Origin: JAFAQB01 sp046724555
GTDB lineage: Archaea; Thermoproteota; Nitrososphaeria; Nitrososphaerales; Nitrososphaeraceae
Length of the DNA: 64,000 bases
Assembly: GCA_046724555.1 (NCBI GenBank)
Contig: JBKOWU010000017.1
Coordinates: forward strand, 1 to 64,000
Direction: 5' to 3'
Positions 45,208 through 53,581 of this stretch are shown here, in pieces. A program made the translations under genes and the position numbers. The notes below the pieces were generated by a model, which saw only the letters and a list, made by a program, of their open reading frames with translations, was not told the DNA's origin and did no database searches. The first letter of the stretch is position 1. Each line of letters opens with the position of its first letter.

Positions 45208-45585
45208 TTAGTCGACGACCTGTATATGTCTACCGCCGACTTGATCGACCATGTAGAATTCATTATCTATTTGAATAATGTCTCCCACATCTATCTTCTG
45301 ATGGCTCCTTTTATGTCTCAAAGGAATGCCAAACGGATTTTCTTCATTTCTAAATTTTAGCCATATTCTTCCTACGTTTAATATGTTCTTAAACTCAGAT
45401 TCCCACACTAATTGATACATTGTAAACATCGCCTGTCTGCTTATTTTATTATATCTTAAAATGCTTAGTTTGGCATCAACAGGTTCACTACAGAAATATA
45501 CTCTTACCCGCATGGGTTTCCACACACGAGTTTTATAATGAGATAGCCCAAAGATTAATTCTTCGATATGTTGTAACAATCCCAC
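45208..45585 (-). CDS. Conserved-looking protein of unknown function
   Basis: The 125-residue product starts at GTG 45585 (MGLLQHIEELIFGL) and is rich in strands: MRVRVYFCSEPVDAKLSIL, then MFTMYQLVWESEFKNILNVG and IWLKFRNEENPFGIPLRH. The C-terminal strands (VGDIIQIDNEFYMVDQVGGR) resemble an OB or SH3-like barrel. The pattern looks like a nucleic-acid- or small-molecule-binding domain but the family is not recognised. A 49-residue ORF in another frame overlaps its first 31 bases. Confidence 0.5.
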   Translation of the reverse strand: MGLLQHIEELIFGLSHYKTRVWKPMRVRVYFCSEPVDAKLSILRYNKISRQAMFTMYQLVWESEFKNILNVGRIWLKFRNEENPFGIPLRHKRSHQKIDVGDIIQIDNEFYMVDQVGGRHIQVVD

Positions 45586-45704
45586 ATTTGGTTGTGTATA
45601 TACTGTTGCTGGTGTAGATCAATTCCTTCTCGCGTTCCAAGATCCATTTGATTTAAGAGCATTAGAGCTATTTGTTGCTCGTTAAAATAAGATGTTCTTT
45701 TCAT
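45555..45704 (-). CDS. 49-residue ORF overlapping the start of the next gene
   Basis: ATG 45704 opens MKRTSYFNEQQIALMLLNQM, continues with a Gln/His-rich part (DLHQQQYIHNQMWDCYN) and stops at 45555, so its last 31 bases overlap the 45585 gene in a different frame. An upstream ORF overlapping a GTG start could couple translation. Coding is plausible but not certain. Confidence 0.4.
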   Translation of the reverse strand: MKRTSYFNEQQIALMLLNQMDLGTREGIDLHQQQYIHNQMWDCYNISKN

Positions 45705-45878
45705 TTTTTATTGAGCTCGGTGATACAGCAATAGAGACCGGTAATAATTTGTCTATACTTAAATTATTGAGGATTTTCTGGCATCTTAATCTTATTATCT
45801 GCGAACACGAACGTTTTCGTTCTATGTCTTAGTACTATTGTTGTGTTAGCTATTGAATGATTCCCATTCTTGATCGAA

Positions 45879-46820
45879 TCAGCCGTACATTATACCTTGC
45901 CTAACGTGCGTTTCCCCCTGCGCTTGCTGTTGTTGTTGTTGCTGCTGCTGATATTGCTGCGCTTGCTGTTCGCGTATTGATCGCATTATTTCTTCCATCC
46001 TACGTTTTACGTTCGCTCCTTGTTCTCTAAGTTGTTGGGTATCTATTTTCAAAGTTTGATCATTTGTTGTCTTAGCAACTGATTCTAATAGAATTGCAGC
46101 TCCTTCTGGATCGGGTATCCCACTGCTTGCAAGTACAAGCAGAGCCTTACATGCAATACCATTCGATAGACAGGCAGATAGCAATCCTCCAGCTATTCCT
46201 CCGATAAATGCAGTATTAGCATAAAACGGTCCGCTATCTGCTCCTTCTTGTTGATTTTTATTAGCAATATTAATGCTGCCGTCATCATGAAGCAGATTAG
46301 CGGCATCTGCTGATTTGCCATCGCTTGACAATATCATAGGCGTTCTTTTTGAATCAGGCAAACCTTCTACTGCGATACCGTCTAGTACCACAACCTCCTT
46401 TACTCTGTTATCCAAGCCCCACTTCATGACTGTGTTTAGAACAGAGTACATTCCTTGAATCATGATAGGAGCTTCGCAAACTAATACACAAACATTTCCT
46501 TCCTTATTTGAATACAAACGAAACGGATGCCTGAGTTTTCCTCCAACATAAATGACACCCGGTGCTATATGCTCTGATTCGACACAGGCTATCTGATACA
46601 TATCCAACTTGTCTATGATATAGCTTGTGCTTATTGATCCTACCAAGCCCGGGCCCGGAAAACCAGCAATTAGAATAGGGGCATTCAACTTCTTGTTCCT
46701 TTGTATGACTTTAGATAATGGCTTTACCCTAGTTTTGCTTTCAAAGATGCGATCGTTGTCTATATCCCTATGAGCTGTAGCAATTGTTTTTCCTGCGATT
46801 CTAGTTATTTGTCTTGCCAA
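45879..46820 (-). CDS. PAC2-family (proteasome-assembly-chaperone-like) protein
   Basis: The 313-residue protein opens its core with PILIAGFPGPGLVGSISTSY (PAC2 signature), then IYVGGKLRHPFRLY, EAPIMIQGMYSVLNTVMKWG and VVVLDGIAVEGLPDSKRT, and ends with AFIGGIAGGLLSACLSNGIA. Archaeal PAC2 proteins are thought to assist proteasome assembly. The C-terminal tail is strongly Gln-rich (QQAQQYQQQQQQQQQAQG), unusual for the family. It lies alone on the minus strand. Confidence 0.85.
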   Translation of the reverse strand: MARQITRIAGKTIATAHRDIDNDRIFESKTRVKPLSKVIQRNKKLNAPILIAGFPGPGLVGSISTSYIIDKLDMYQIACVESEHIAPGVIYVGGKLRHPFRLYSNKEGNVCVLVCEAPIMIQGMYSVLNTVMKWGLDNRVKEVVVLDGIAVEGLPDSKRTPMILSSDGKSADAANLLHDDGSINIANKNQQEGADSGPFYANTAFIGGIAGGLLSACLSNGIACKALLVLASSGIPDPEGAAILLESVAKTTNDQTLKIDTQQLREQGANVKRRMEEIMRSIREQQAQQYQQQQQQQQQAQGETHVRQGIMYG

Positions 46821-47251
46821 TACTGAAATTTATTGTGATTAATAACATAAAGACCTTGCCATTAGTCATGGTGTATCGTTTTATTATTATTAATTATCAT
46901 CCTCGTCATTATTATCATTGTAATCATAAGCTATAGTATCAAAGTTTCTTGTCTGCTAGCATATCTGCAGAATAATATAAGATTGGCTATAGATATCTAT
47001 GGTGTTAATATTTTAGCTATCCATTTGTTTGAGCATCTGTGCATATAAGTATGATATAGCTAGCTTAACGTACTAATAATACTCTGTATGGGACAATATT
47101 ATTGTATAGTGTTTTGTATTATGTATTCTGATCGGTTTCATCCTCCTCATAGTCGTCATCATCTTCCTCTAACTTTGGATACCATTAGAATTTAGTTTGC
47201 TTTGATGACTCCAGTTTCTTTTTACTAGGTTACAGTAGATGATCCCATCTT
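46821..47251. other. Intergenic, nothing recognised
   Basis: A short acidic reading frame near 47120-47190 is blocked by an upstream stop. TATATAAG- and TTATTATTATTAATTA-type tracts may carry promoters or terminators. No tRNA. Confidence 0.35.
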
Positions 47252-47467
47252 CTACTGAGGCGAATTGCTATCGCCATTACAAGGACTCTTGGCTCCTATC
47301 TGACAAATTCCCATTTGTTTGACATTAGTCTCGTTACCAGTGCTGTTAGTATCAGACGAAGAATTAGAAGGTGATGGTTGTGCGTTAGCTTGCATTGCAG
47401 ATATCGTTAATGAAACTACGCTTAGCGCGATAGCCGAAATCAAAAACACGAATAGCGTTCCCATCAT
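47252..47467 (-). CDS. Small secreted protein
   Basis: The 71-residue product has a signal peptide (GTLFVFLISAIALSVVSLTI, cleavage after ANA) and a short Ser/Asn/Thr-rich mature part (SPSNSSSDTNSTGNET) with two cysteines in the last 20 residues (GICQIGAKSPCNG) that could be disulfide-linked. This is a common style of thaumarchaeal exported peptide. No function is known. Confidence 0.6.
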   Translation of the reverse strand: MMGTLFVFLISAIALSVVSLTISAMQANAQPSPSNSSSDTNSTGNETNVKQMGICQIGAKSPCNGDSNSPQ

Positions 47468-47884
47468 TTGTTATATGGGCTTGTGGGCAATAAACAGTTC
47501 AAACGATTCATAGCGAAATTTTGTACTAACTATCTGCTATCACATTAGTTATAGTAGAAGATGATGACCTATACATATTCCAGAACACACGAGGCATTTC
47601 GATATTTGTCATCGCAAAAATCAAAAATCCTTGGCCCCATTGGGATAGCCCAGGCCATCTGATGTTACCAGACTATCTTTGAAGTTTTATCACTTTAGAG
47701 CTAACTGATCAAGGTCAATTAATCCGTACGCTTAGTTATAGAATCTATGGAACTAATTTCTGAATTCCTGTGGTTACTGACCAGACCTAAAGTTGCAACC
47801 AATTGCAGCCATCTCCTCCCATCGTATGGTAAAACAACTTTTTAATATTAGAATAATTTCACCAAAGTGACTAGTTGATCTAAA
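47468..47884. other. Intergenic region with a tRNA-like 5' half
   Basis: About 47634-47690 begins GGCCCCATTGGGATAGCCCA and folds a D-arm (GGAT/ATCT around a GG-containing loop), but no matching anticodon stem, T-arm or 3' acceptor strand is found, so it is not called a tRNA. The rest shows no gene. Confidence 0.4.
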
Positions 47885-48373
47885 ATGACTTATGAAAAAA
47901 ATGCAAAAGCAAAATTTTCCAAGATACTTGTTGCAATAGATGGTTCTGAGCATTCAATGAAAGCTGCAGAATATGCTATTGATCTTGCAAGAGATAACAA
48001 GGCACAACTAATCGCATTGACTGTACTTGATATAACTAAGATTGGATATGCGGCTTCTGCTTTTATCGCATCACCTATGCATGGTTTAGATGAATTGGAA
48101 CAAAAGAGAAGAGAAGCTCAAGAATGGTTAGACAAAGTTGGCAAACTCGCGTCATCACATCAAAAAGCTAATGATGACGATATTCAGTTCAAATCTCAAA
48201 TTGAAGAATCAATGTCGGTAGCAGGTACTATAGTAGAGTTTGCAGAGAATCAAAATATAGATCTAATTGTAGTTGGTAGCAGAGGTAGATCCGGCTTTAC
48301 AAAATTATTGCTTGGGAGCGTTGCTTCTAGGATAGTAACTTATGCATCATGTCCTGTTTTGGTAGCAAAGTGA
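47885..48373 (+). CDS. Universal stress protein (UspA family)
   Basis: The 162-residue protein has ILVAIDGSEHSMKAAEYAID, LIALTVLD and the full ATP-binding motif VVGSRGRSGFTKLLLGSVAS followed by CPVLVAK. This is the canonical ATP-binding UspA class, unlike the variant at 44459. A single gene; a 58-residue ORF follows by 25 bp. Confidence 0.9.
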   Translation: MTYEKNAKAKFSKILVAIDGSEHSMKAAEYAIDLARDNKAQLIALTVLDITKIGYAASAFIASPMHGLDELEQKRREAQEWLDKVGKLASSHQKANDDDIQFKSQIEESMSVAGTIVEFAENQNIDLIVVGSRGRSGFTKLLLGSVASRIVTYASCPVLVAK

Positions 48374-48398
48374 AAAGATAGATGAAATAATACAATAT

Positions 48399-48575
48399 AT
48401 GCATATACATATCAATCTAGATACTGTAGACACGTTTGACAAGTTAGTCACTGCACTAAGAACTGCTGTGGATAATGACGGGATGTTAGATAAAGAGTCC
48501 ACATCCTACAATGATATATTTGATGCGTTCAGATTAGCTTTGAAGTTTTATAGTTTCAGAGATAGCAGTCTATAA
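48399..48575 (+). CDS. 58-residue acidic helical protein
   Basis: The frame opens MHIHINLDTVDTFDKLVTAL and continues with helix-favouring, acidic residues (AVDNDGMLDKESTSYNDIFD, then AFRLALKFYS). It sits 25 bp after the UspA gene in the same direction and may be co-transcribed with it. Family not recognised. Confidence 0.45.
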   Translation: MHIHINLDTVDTFDKLVTALRTAVDNDGMLDKESTSYNDIFDAFRLALKFYSFRDSSL

Positions 48576-48604
48576 AGGCTCTTATTGTTAGAATACTCAT
48601 CTAT

Positions 48605-49675
48605 TTAGGATGCTCTAACCATAGTTACCAGGCTTCTTATATCGGTAGGAATTTTGTCTACGTTTCCTTGTGCAATAGGTTTGATGTAATTTAGCCCTTG
48701 GCTTTGTAGTATATGTTGACCATCACTTGATAGCAAGTATGTTACAAAAGATACAGCATCAGCTAACTTGTTAACAGTAGCTTCGGGTATAGTAACTGAA
48801 AAATATATAGGTTCGCCATATATCGTCTTGCCTGTGTTTGTAGTATATGAGGCCTTTCTATAAATGTCAGAAAAAGCTGGATCTCTTAGGTTAATTTGAG
48901 AAGGTAGTCTGATATATGGTAGACCTTTGGCTATGGCTTCGTGTTTGTAAGCAGCTATTGCATCTAATTGACCGGTCTCCAAAGTAGTTGCAAGAGTTTC
49001 TTCTGGGAATATTTGTCTAGGGTTCCTATCTTGTCCTAAAATACTTTGCTTGATATTCTTGTCATTATAATATGTATTGGCTAGTTTGGCAGCAATAACC
49101 ATATAGTATCCTTTTGGATCTAGTTCTGGATCAGTTCTTCCGAACTTAAAACCTGGCTGTGATAAAGCTCGATACCATGGTATCAGTCCTTTCTTTGCCT
49201 TATCTAAGTCAAGATGGAAATGGCTAGTAGGCGAATACGCAATTACCATTTCAGCTGATGCGAACTTGACTAACCATTGTGCAAGAGGTTGATTGAGCTG
49301 TTGGTTACCTATACCACCATCAGCATTATTATTATTATTATTCATCATCAACTTCATAATTGGAATGGTTCCTGCGCTAACGAAAACATCCGGTCTTCTT
49401 TGACCATCTAGGATCATATTGGCAATTTGAACAGATCCTCTTCCTTCGCCACTATATGTATAACCTGTTTTCTTTTCATACGATGGCCCTAAACCTAAAG
49501 TTTGTTCAAATGTCTTTATAAGAGAAGCAGCATACATCACAAAGACTTTTCCTTTAGTTTGTTGGGTTTGCTGCGCATTTGAAACTATGACGATGCTATG
49601 TGCGGTTGTAGAGAACACAATAGTAAAAGTCAGGACTGCTAAAAGATTGAATTTAATAGGAGTTTGAATTTGCAA
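48605..49675 (-). CDS. Extracellular solute-binding protein, molybdate/tungstate type (WtpA/ModA-like)
   Basis: The 356-residue protein has an N-terminal membrane/signal segment (LLAVLTFTIVFSTTAHSIVI, then SNAQQTQQ). The mature part starts VFVMYAASLIKTFEQTLG, the ModA/WtpA opening. SGEGRGSVQIANMILDGQRR and PDVFVSAGTIPIMKL are typical, as is the later YKHEAIAKGLPYIRLPSQI. It probably delivers oxyanion to the permease/ATPase pair at 29057-31001, which lacks its own binding protein. No transport gene is adjacent here. Confidence 0.8.
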   Translation of the reverse strand: MQIQTPIKFNLLAVLTFTIVFSTTAHSIVIVSNAQQTQQTKGKVFVMYAASLIKTFEQTLGLGPSYEKKTGYTYSGEGRGSVQIANMILDGQRRPDVFVSAGTIPIMKLMMNNNNNNADGGIGNQQLNQPLAQWLVKFASAEMVIAYSPTSHFHLDLDKAKKGLIPWYRALSQPGFKFGRTDPELDPKGYYMVIAAKLANTYYNDKNIKQSILGQDRNPRQIFPEETLATTLETGQLDAIAAYKHEAIAKGLPYIRLPSQINLRDPAFSDIYRKASYTTNTGKTIYGEPIYFSVTIPEATVNKLADAVSFVTYLLSSDGQHILQSQGLNYIKPIAQGNVDKIPTDIRSLVTMVRAS

Positions 49676-49887
49676 AACCAGTCTTAGACATTCTATCCAA
49701 ATTTATAAGCATGATGGATATTAGAAAGACAAAGCGGCCAATTTCATACTACGATATATTCTACGATTTTAGTCTAGTCTTGCTTTGAAATTCTATCATT
49801 TTGAAGAGAGAAACGATTAGCGGTAACAATCATGCATTCAACAAAGGTCTAGTTATTCTGTATAGTCCTGTGTATTTGTTTTGTTTC

Positions 49888-50031
49888 CTATTCCGGGAGT
49901 ACTTGATGGACAAATGATATTGCGATTGATCCTTCGCCCATCGCGGAAGCAACACGCTTGATGCTACCGCTACCCACATCGCCCACCGCAAGAAGGCCTG
50001 GTAAACTCGTTTCGAGCAAATGCGGCTGACG
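49888..50031 (-). pseudogene. C-terminal fragment of a thioredoxin-reductase-like flavoprotein
   Basis: About 47 residues read RQPHLLETSLPGLLAVGDVG, then SIKRVASAMGEGSIAISFVH. This matches the FAD-binding tail (PGxxAxGDV...KRVASAxGEGSIA) of pyridine-nucleotide-disulfide oxidoreductases. No Rossmann domains precede it; the frame upstream (to 50151) is low-complexity and unrelated. It is a remnant of a deleted gene. Confidence 0.7.
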
Positions 50032-50087
50032 AGGATATGCGTACAAAGCAGAATAAGATGAAGATAGTGCTAAGAAAGAAGTGCTGT

Positions 50088-50180
50088 ATGTTAGGTAATC
50101 TGTTGCTAAAACTGTCGAGTAATAGCAATGAAGGTGACAAAGAGGAATCAAAGATATGTATTACAAACCAAGCTTTCTAA
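50088..50180 (+). pseudogene. Degenerate copy of the acidic-tail protein at 51291
   Basis: The 30-codon frame contains LSSNSNEGDKEES, which matches LTNSNENDRGES of the ORF at 51291-51470. The flanking DNA also matches (AATAGCAATGAA, and an AAGTGCT/GAGTGCT just ahead of the start). The acidic tail is missing and the frame ends soon after. It overlaps the opposite-strand flavoprotein remnant's extended frame. Confidence 0.55.
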
Positions 50181-50426
50181 TTTGGTGTATGCAATATTAT
50201 CAAGATGTAACTATATGGTGATATTGAGATTATTAGAAAACAACAGCAATTTCCCATATGTACATAGTTATCTATAATATTCTAGATTCTAATGATTGTG
50301 AATATTTGAACAAATGGGCGCTAAGCTTATACATTACAATATATGGGTCTTTCACATATGCCATAAATACGGCATCATAGATATCAAGAGCAACATTACA
50401 AGAAACATTTTCCTGAATCTGCATTG

Positions 50427-50672
50427 ATGACTGCGGCTCACATTTTAGCAGGTCTTACTAAAGAAGCTAAAACTCACGAGGAGATAGCAAGGGAGCATTT
50501 TGATAATAATTTGGAATTAGTAAATGTTTGGAAAGATTAGATGGCTGCAATAAATTGGATTTACAAGGATGCAAACAATAACAACAAATGGATAACAATA
50601 AATTATGGAAAAAAATGGGTAGAGAAAATACAACATAAATTCTCTGAAGATAGAAGAACCTATCGTGTTTGA
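50427..50672 (+). pseudogene. Short ORF pair in one frame split by TAG (50538-50540)
   Basis: The first frame (37 residues, MTAAHILAGLTKEAKTHEEI...WKD) ends in TAG, directly followed by ATG and a second frame (43 residues, MAAINWIYKDAN, then KWITINYGKKWVEKI). Both halves are in phase and look like one small protein of about 80 residues. It may be a gene broken by a point mutation, or two overlapping-stop small genes. Family not recognised. Confidence 0.4.
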
Positions 50673-50851
50673 TGACTAACGTATTCGCGACTGAACGAAT
50701 TTTTTCTTCATAGAAGAAGTTGCATAGTGTATATAATGTAGCACGCTTATCAGCTAATCCACTATAACACGTATATATGATAGAATGTTCATCTAGCTAA
50801 TGCTTCGAGAAAAAAGTACTAGTATTTTATACAGAATAGTAGAGGTAGCAA

Positions 50852-51097
50852 ATGAACCTTCAAGGTCTTAATGAAACTCAGACAGATTTAGACTACGATA
50901 AGAAAACAAAAATTTTCAAACAAATAAATTTCATGTTATGTGAGTCGTGTTTCTGGTGTGCTTCGTCATTATCGTCCTCATCACCACTATATGATTTATC
51001 GAATGATGACACAGTTTCTAAATGCCCGGTTTGCAACGAATATTCATTAAAACTTATTCCTATTTACAACAAAAGTTTACTTCAAAGGTCTGGTTAG
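50852..51097 (+). CDS. Small zinc-ribbon-like protein
   Basis: The 81-residue product contains FMLCESCFWCASSL and, after a Ser-rich insert, KCPVCNEYSLKLIPI. Five cysteines, four of which (C-x2-C ... C-x2-C) could bind one zinc ion. Related small zinc-ribbon proteins ending in 'LxLIPI' are frequent in AOA. Role unknown, perhaps nucleic-acid or protein binding. Confidence 0.6.
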   Translation: MNLQGLNETQTDLDYDKKTKIFKQINFMLCESCFWCASSLSSSSPLYDLSNDDTVSKCPVCNEYSLKLIPIYNKSLLQRSG

Positions 51098-51290
51098 GGT
51101 CAAAATATGGAAGTAATTGTTTATGGAGAAGAAGAAATAACAACAAAGTTTGCTGCCTTTAGTGGCATTCATATCTAATGTATTGACTTGGAAGTAACTC
51201 TGGTTGAGAAACTCATTTTTATGTGTCTGGAGATTTGCAGTCATTGTTAGAGAATCATTTGGTTTTTCTTTAGCAAAGGAGTGCTATTCA

Positions 51291-51470
51291 ATGAAACTGG
51301 ATTTGCTTACAGATGCTACGGGAGCCAAGGACATAGAGATGTCATTGACTAATAGCAATGAAAATGACAGAGGAGAATCAAATGACCCTGACTATGATGA
51401 GGACGAAGATCAGCTAGAAGAAGAGCAGGAAGAGCAAATAGGGGAAATAGCAACAAATCACGTCTTCTGA
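51291..51470 (+). CDS. Small protein with acidic C-terminal tail
   Basis: The 59-residue product has a short mixed N-terminal part (KLDLLTDATGAKDIEMSL) and a very acidic tail (DPDYDEDEDQLEEEQEEQIG). ATG 51291 is preceded by AAAGGAG at 51275-51281 with good spacing, which supports this start rather than one 87 bp upstream. A degenerate second copy occurs at 50088. Function unknown. Confidence 0.5.
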   Translation: MKLDLLTDATGAKDIEMSLTNSNENDRGESNDPDYDEDEDQLEEEQEEQIGEIATNHVF

Positions 51471-51659
51471 ACTAATTTACTAGTTGTGCTATTTCTGTAA
51501 CAAACTCTCCTACCTTAAAGAATGCTTTTTCTACCTTTTCATTGTTATGTATGTTATCTTTGATTTCGTTTTTCAGATGCTAAGATGGATCACTCTGCTT
51601 AAGGTTCCAAAAAATATGATTAGCACGTTGTTATAGCGAATGCTATGCTCATGTATATA

Positions 51660-52151
51660 TTATACTAGTGTATGATCCACGTCATCATAGTTGAGTTGGT
51701 TATTGGTAAGCCAGCTCTGAAATTTATCATCGATGAATTTGTGAAATTGCCAGAAGCGTTTCATATAGATATTCTTTTTTGGATCTGAAAAATTTCGGCC
51801 GTATTTACGAGTATTCCTATGTATAAGGTTATGCCACCCTTCAAGAGCGTTCGAAAACTCTACTGACTTGAGGATGGAATCTATGACTGGTCTATAAGGT
51901 GGAGAAGTATTGGTCATAGGGCCAGCAGTCAAAGAGGTATCAAACCTTGGGATGTAGACTGTAAGCACTTCATGATGGAATGAGATAAAGCCAATTGGAG
52001 AGCCTCCAAAAGTGCCAGAACCAGTCATCATTTCATCCATATGCCATTTTGAATGTATAGTTGCAAATCTGTCCAAGAATTTAGTTTTCGTTCCATCAGA
52101 TATTAGCTGCAACCGTTCTCTCAAATCAGTTACTACAGGTTCAATAACCAA
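51660..52151 (-). CDS. Small tyrosinase-like (type 3 copper) protein
   Basis: The 163-residue product has the His order of tyrosinase/hemocyanin sites. A CuA-like part has H33 and H37, then SPIGFISFHHEVLTVY (H59, H60, cf. the WHR...fE motif). A CuB-like part has EGWHNLIHR (H107, H111; HxxxH) and RFWQFHKFIDDKFQSW (H137; cf. DPxFxxHHxxxDxxWxxW). Length is about half that of known tyrosinases, and the last double His is Phe-His. It may act on phenols or be a copper carrier. It lies 130 bp downstream of the DUF1116 gene on the same strand. Confidence 0.45.
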   Translation of the reverse strand: MVIEPVVTDLRERLQLISDGTKTKFLDRFATIHSKWHMDEMMTGSGTFGGSPIGFISFHHEVLTVYIPRFDTSLTAGPMTNTSPPYRPVIDSILKSVEFSNALEGWHNLIHRNTRKYGRNFSDPKKNIYMKRFWQFHKFIDDKFQSWLTNNQLNYDDVDHTLV

Positions 52152-52280
52152 TGTGTAGGAAAACTAGACGGATATTATTAAATTTTTATAGGCTTGAGAG
52201 AATATACTGATATTCTCCACAATATAGTGACATGTTTAATGCAAAAATACTTAATACTCTGCTTAATGAGCGGTAGTATA

Positions 52281-53531
52281 CTAGGTTAGATGATATTTTG
52301 CTCCATAGGCATGAAGAGCTTTCTTGAATGCATCAATAGGAGGTCTTACTAATCCTGCGCCTATCATACCAATACCTGGTTCCTTGTGTGCAATTGCAGT
52401 ATCAATAACAGGCAATATCCCTGTCTTCAATACCTTTCGAAGATCAATCCCAGTGCCTGTTCCCTCAAAATCAAGGATCGGAAGAGAAAACATATCATTT
52501 AGTATCATTGTAATCTCCCGCATTTGCTTGGTATATTTTATAGCATCTTCAGCTGATCCACCAATCAACGATAAAATTGCAGGAGAGTCTGCAAGAGCAA
52601 AGCCTCCTATTCCGGCTGTCTCTGTTATGGCACTGTCACCCATATCCAGATTTGCATCATCAGATCCATAACCCGGGAAATATACCCCATCAATGATGCT
52701 GGCCGGCCCCACGAACCACTTATTACCTAATGCGCTGACCTTTATCCCAAAATCAGTCCCATTTCTGGCCATGGCAGTAACAAGTGTGCTGTATTCAATT
52801 TCACTTGCCGCATTCATAGTTGCTTTGCAAGCAGCCATACTCATGCATAAAAAGAATATCTCATTTTCAGAAAAGTATTTTGCAATCTTTACTAAATTAT
52901 CCCTATCTTCAACTTCTATAAGATATGGCATTACTACACTGGCGAACAATAACGTCCCAGCAGCAGGTCTATTATGTAATTCATCCCCCATGTGCAAAGC
53001 CTTTGCCATTATACTCTTTAAATCCAATCCTTTGCTCTTCCTAATTGCTTTTCCCAAACCAGGCGCCAATGTTTCTGACCAAAACTTCAAGGTTTCTACT
53101 GCATCCATATCAAAACGTCCAAACTGAACCCTGTCCTCCACAAAACGGCCATAACATATGTTTCCATACGTATCATTTTTTACAACTAATACAGGCATTG
53201 ATGGTGAGATAACGCCAGCCATAGGACCGACAGCATCATGATCGTGATTCGGAGAAAATTCAATTTCTTCATATTCAATCATCTTCACGGCTTGAGTCCA
53301 ATTTTCGGCTAACTCTTCATAAATCATGGTACCTATTATAGCACCTTTCATAGGACCACACATTCTCTTCCATTCAATCGGAGGGCCAGCATGAAATATC
53401 GAATTCTTTTTCATATTGGGCAAGACATCGATAGCTGGTTTTATATCAAGCAACAGCGGCCGCGATTTAAGAATCTTTTCTGTTGCTATTTTATTTGCTT
53501 CTTCTATCTTATTTTTTATAGGTTTATCCAT
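52281..53531 (-). CDS. allG: DUF1116 protein (AllG/YlbE-like), oxamate carbamoyltransferase component
   Basis: The 416-residue protein shows HAGPPIEWKRMCGPMKGAII, SPNHDHDAVGPMAGVISPSM, GDELHNRPAAGTLLFASVVM and a Gly-rich IETAGIGGFALADSPAI-type segment, all typical of DUF1116/YlbE. In E. coli this protein, with FdrA (AllF) and AllH, forms oxamate carbamoyltransferase. That enzyme converts oxalurate and phosphate to oxamate and carbamoyl phosphate. It lies 50 bp after the carbamate kinase gene in the same operon, so the carbamoyl phosphate can be used at once. Substrate here is inferred. Confidence 0.85.
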   Translation of the reverse strand: MDKPIKNKIEEANKIATEKILKSRPLLLDIKPAIDVLPNMKKNSIFHAGPPIEWKRMCGPMKGAIIGTMIYEELAENWTQAVKMIEYEEIEFSPNHDHDAVGPMAGVISPSMPVLVVKNDTYGNICYGRFVEDRVQFGRFDMDAVETLKFWSETLAPGLGKAIRKSKGLDLKSIMAKALHMGDELHNRPAAGTLLFASVVMPYLIEVEDRDNLVKIAKYFSENEIFFLCMSMAACKATMNAASEIEYSTLVTAMARNGTDFGIKVSALGNKWFVGPASIIDGVYFPGYGSDDANLDMGDSAITETAGIGGFALADSPAILSLIGGSAEDAIKYTKQMREITMILNDMFSLPILDFEGTGTGIDLRKVLKTGILPVIDTAIAHKEPGIGMIGAGLVRPPIDAFKKALHAYGAKYHLT

Positions 53532-53581
53532 TTTGATTTATCCCAATTTCCATTTTTTGGTTTAAGCAAGACAATGAAAAT

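Noticed and set aside
50032..50151. Upstream part of the minus-strand frame carrying the flavoprotein tail
   Set aside because: Its 40 residues do not match the flavoprotein and overlap a plus-strand duplicate fragment, so only the tail is real homology.
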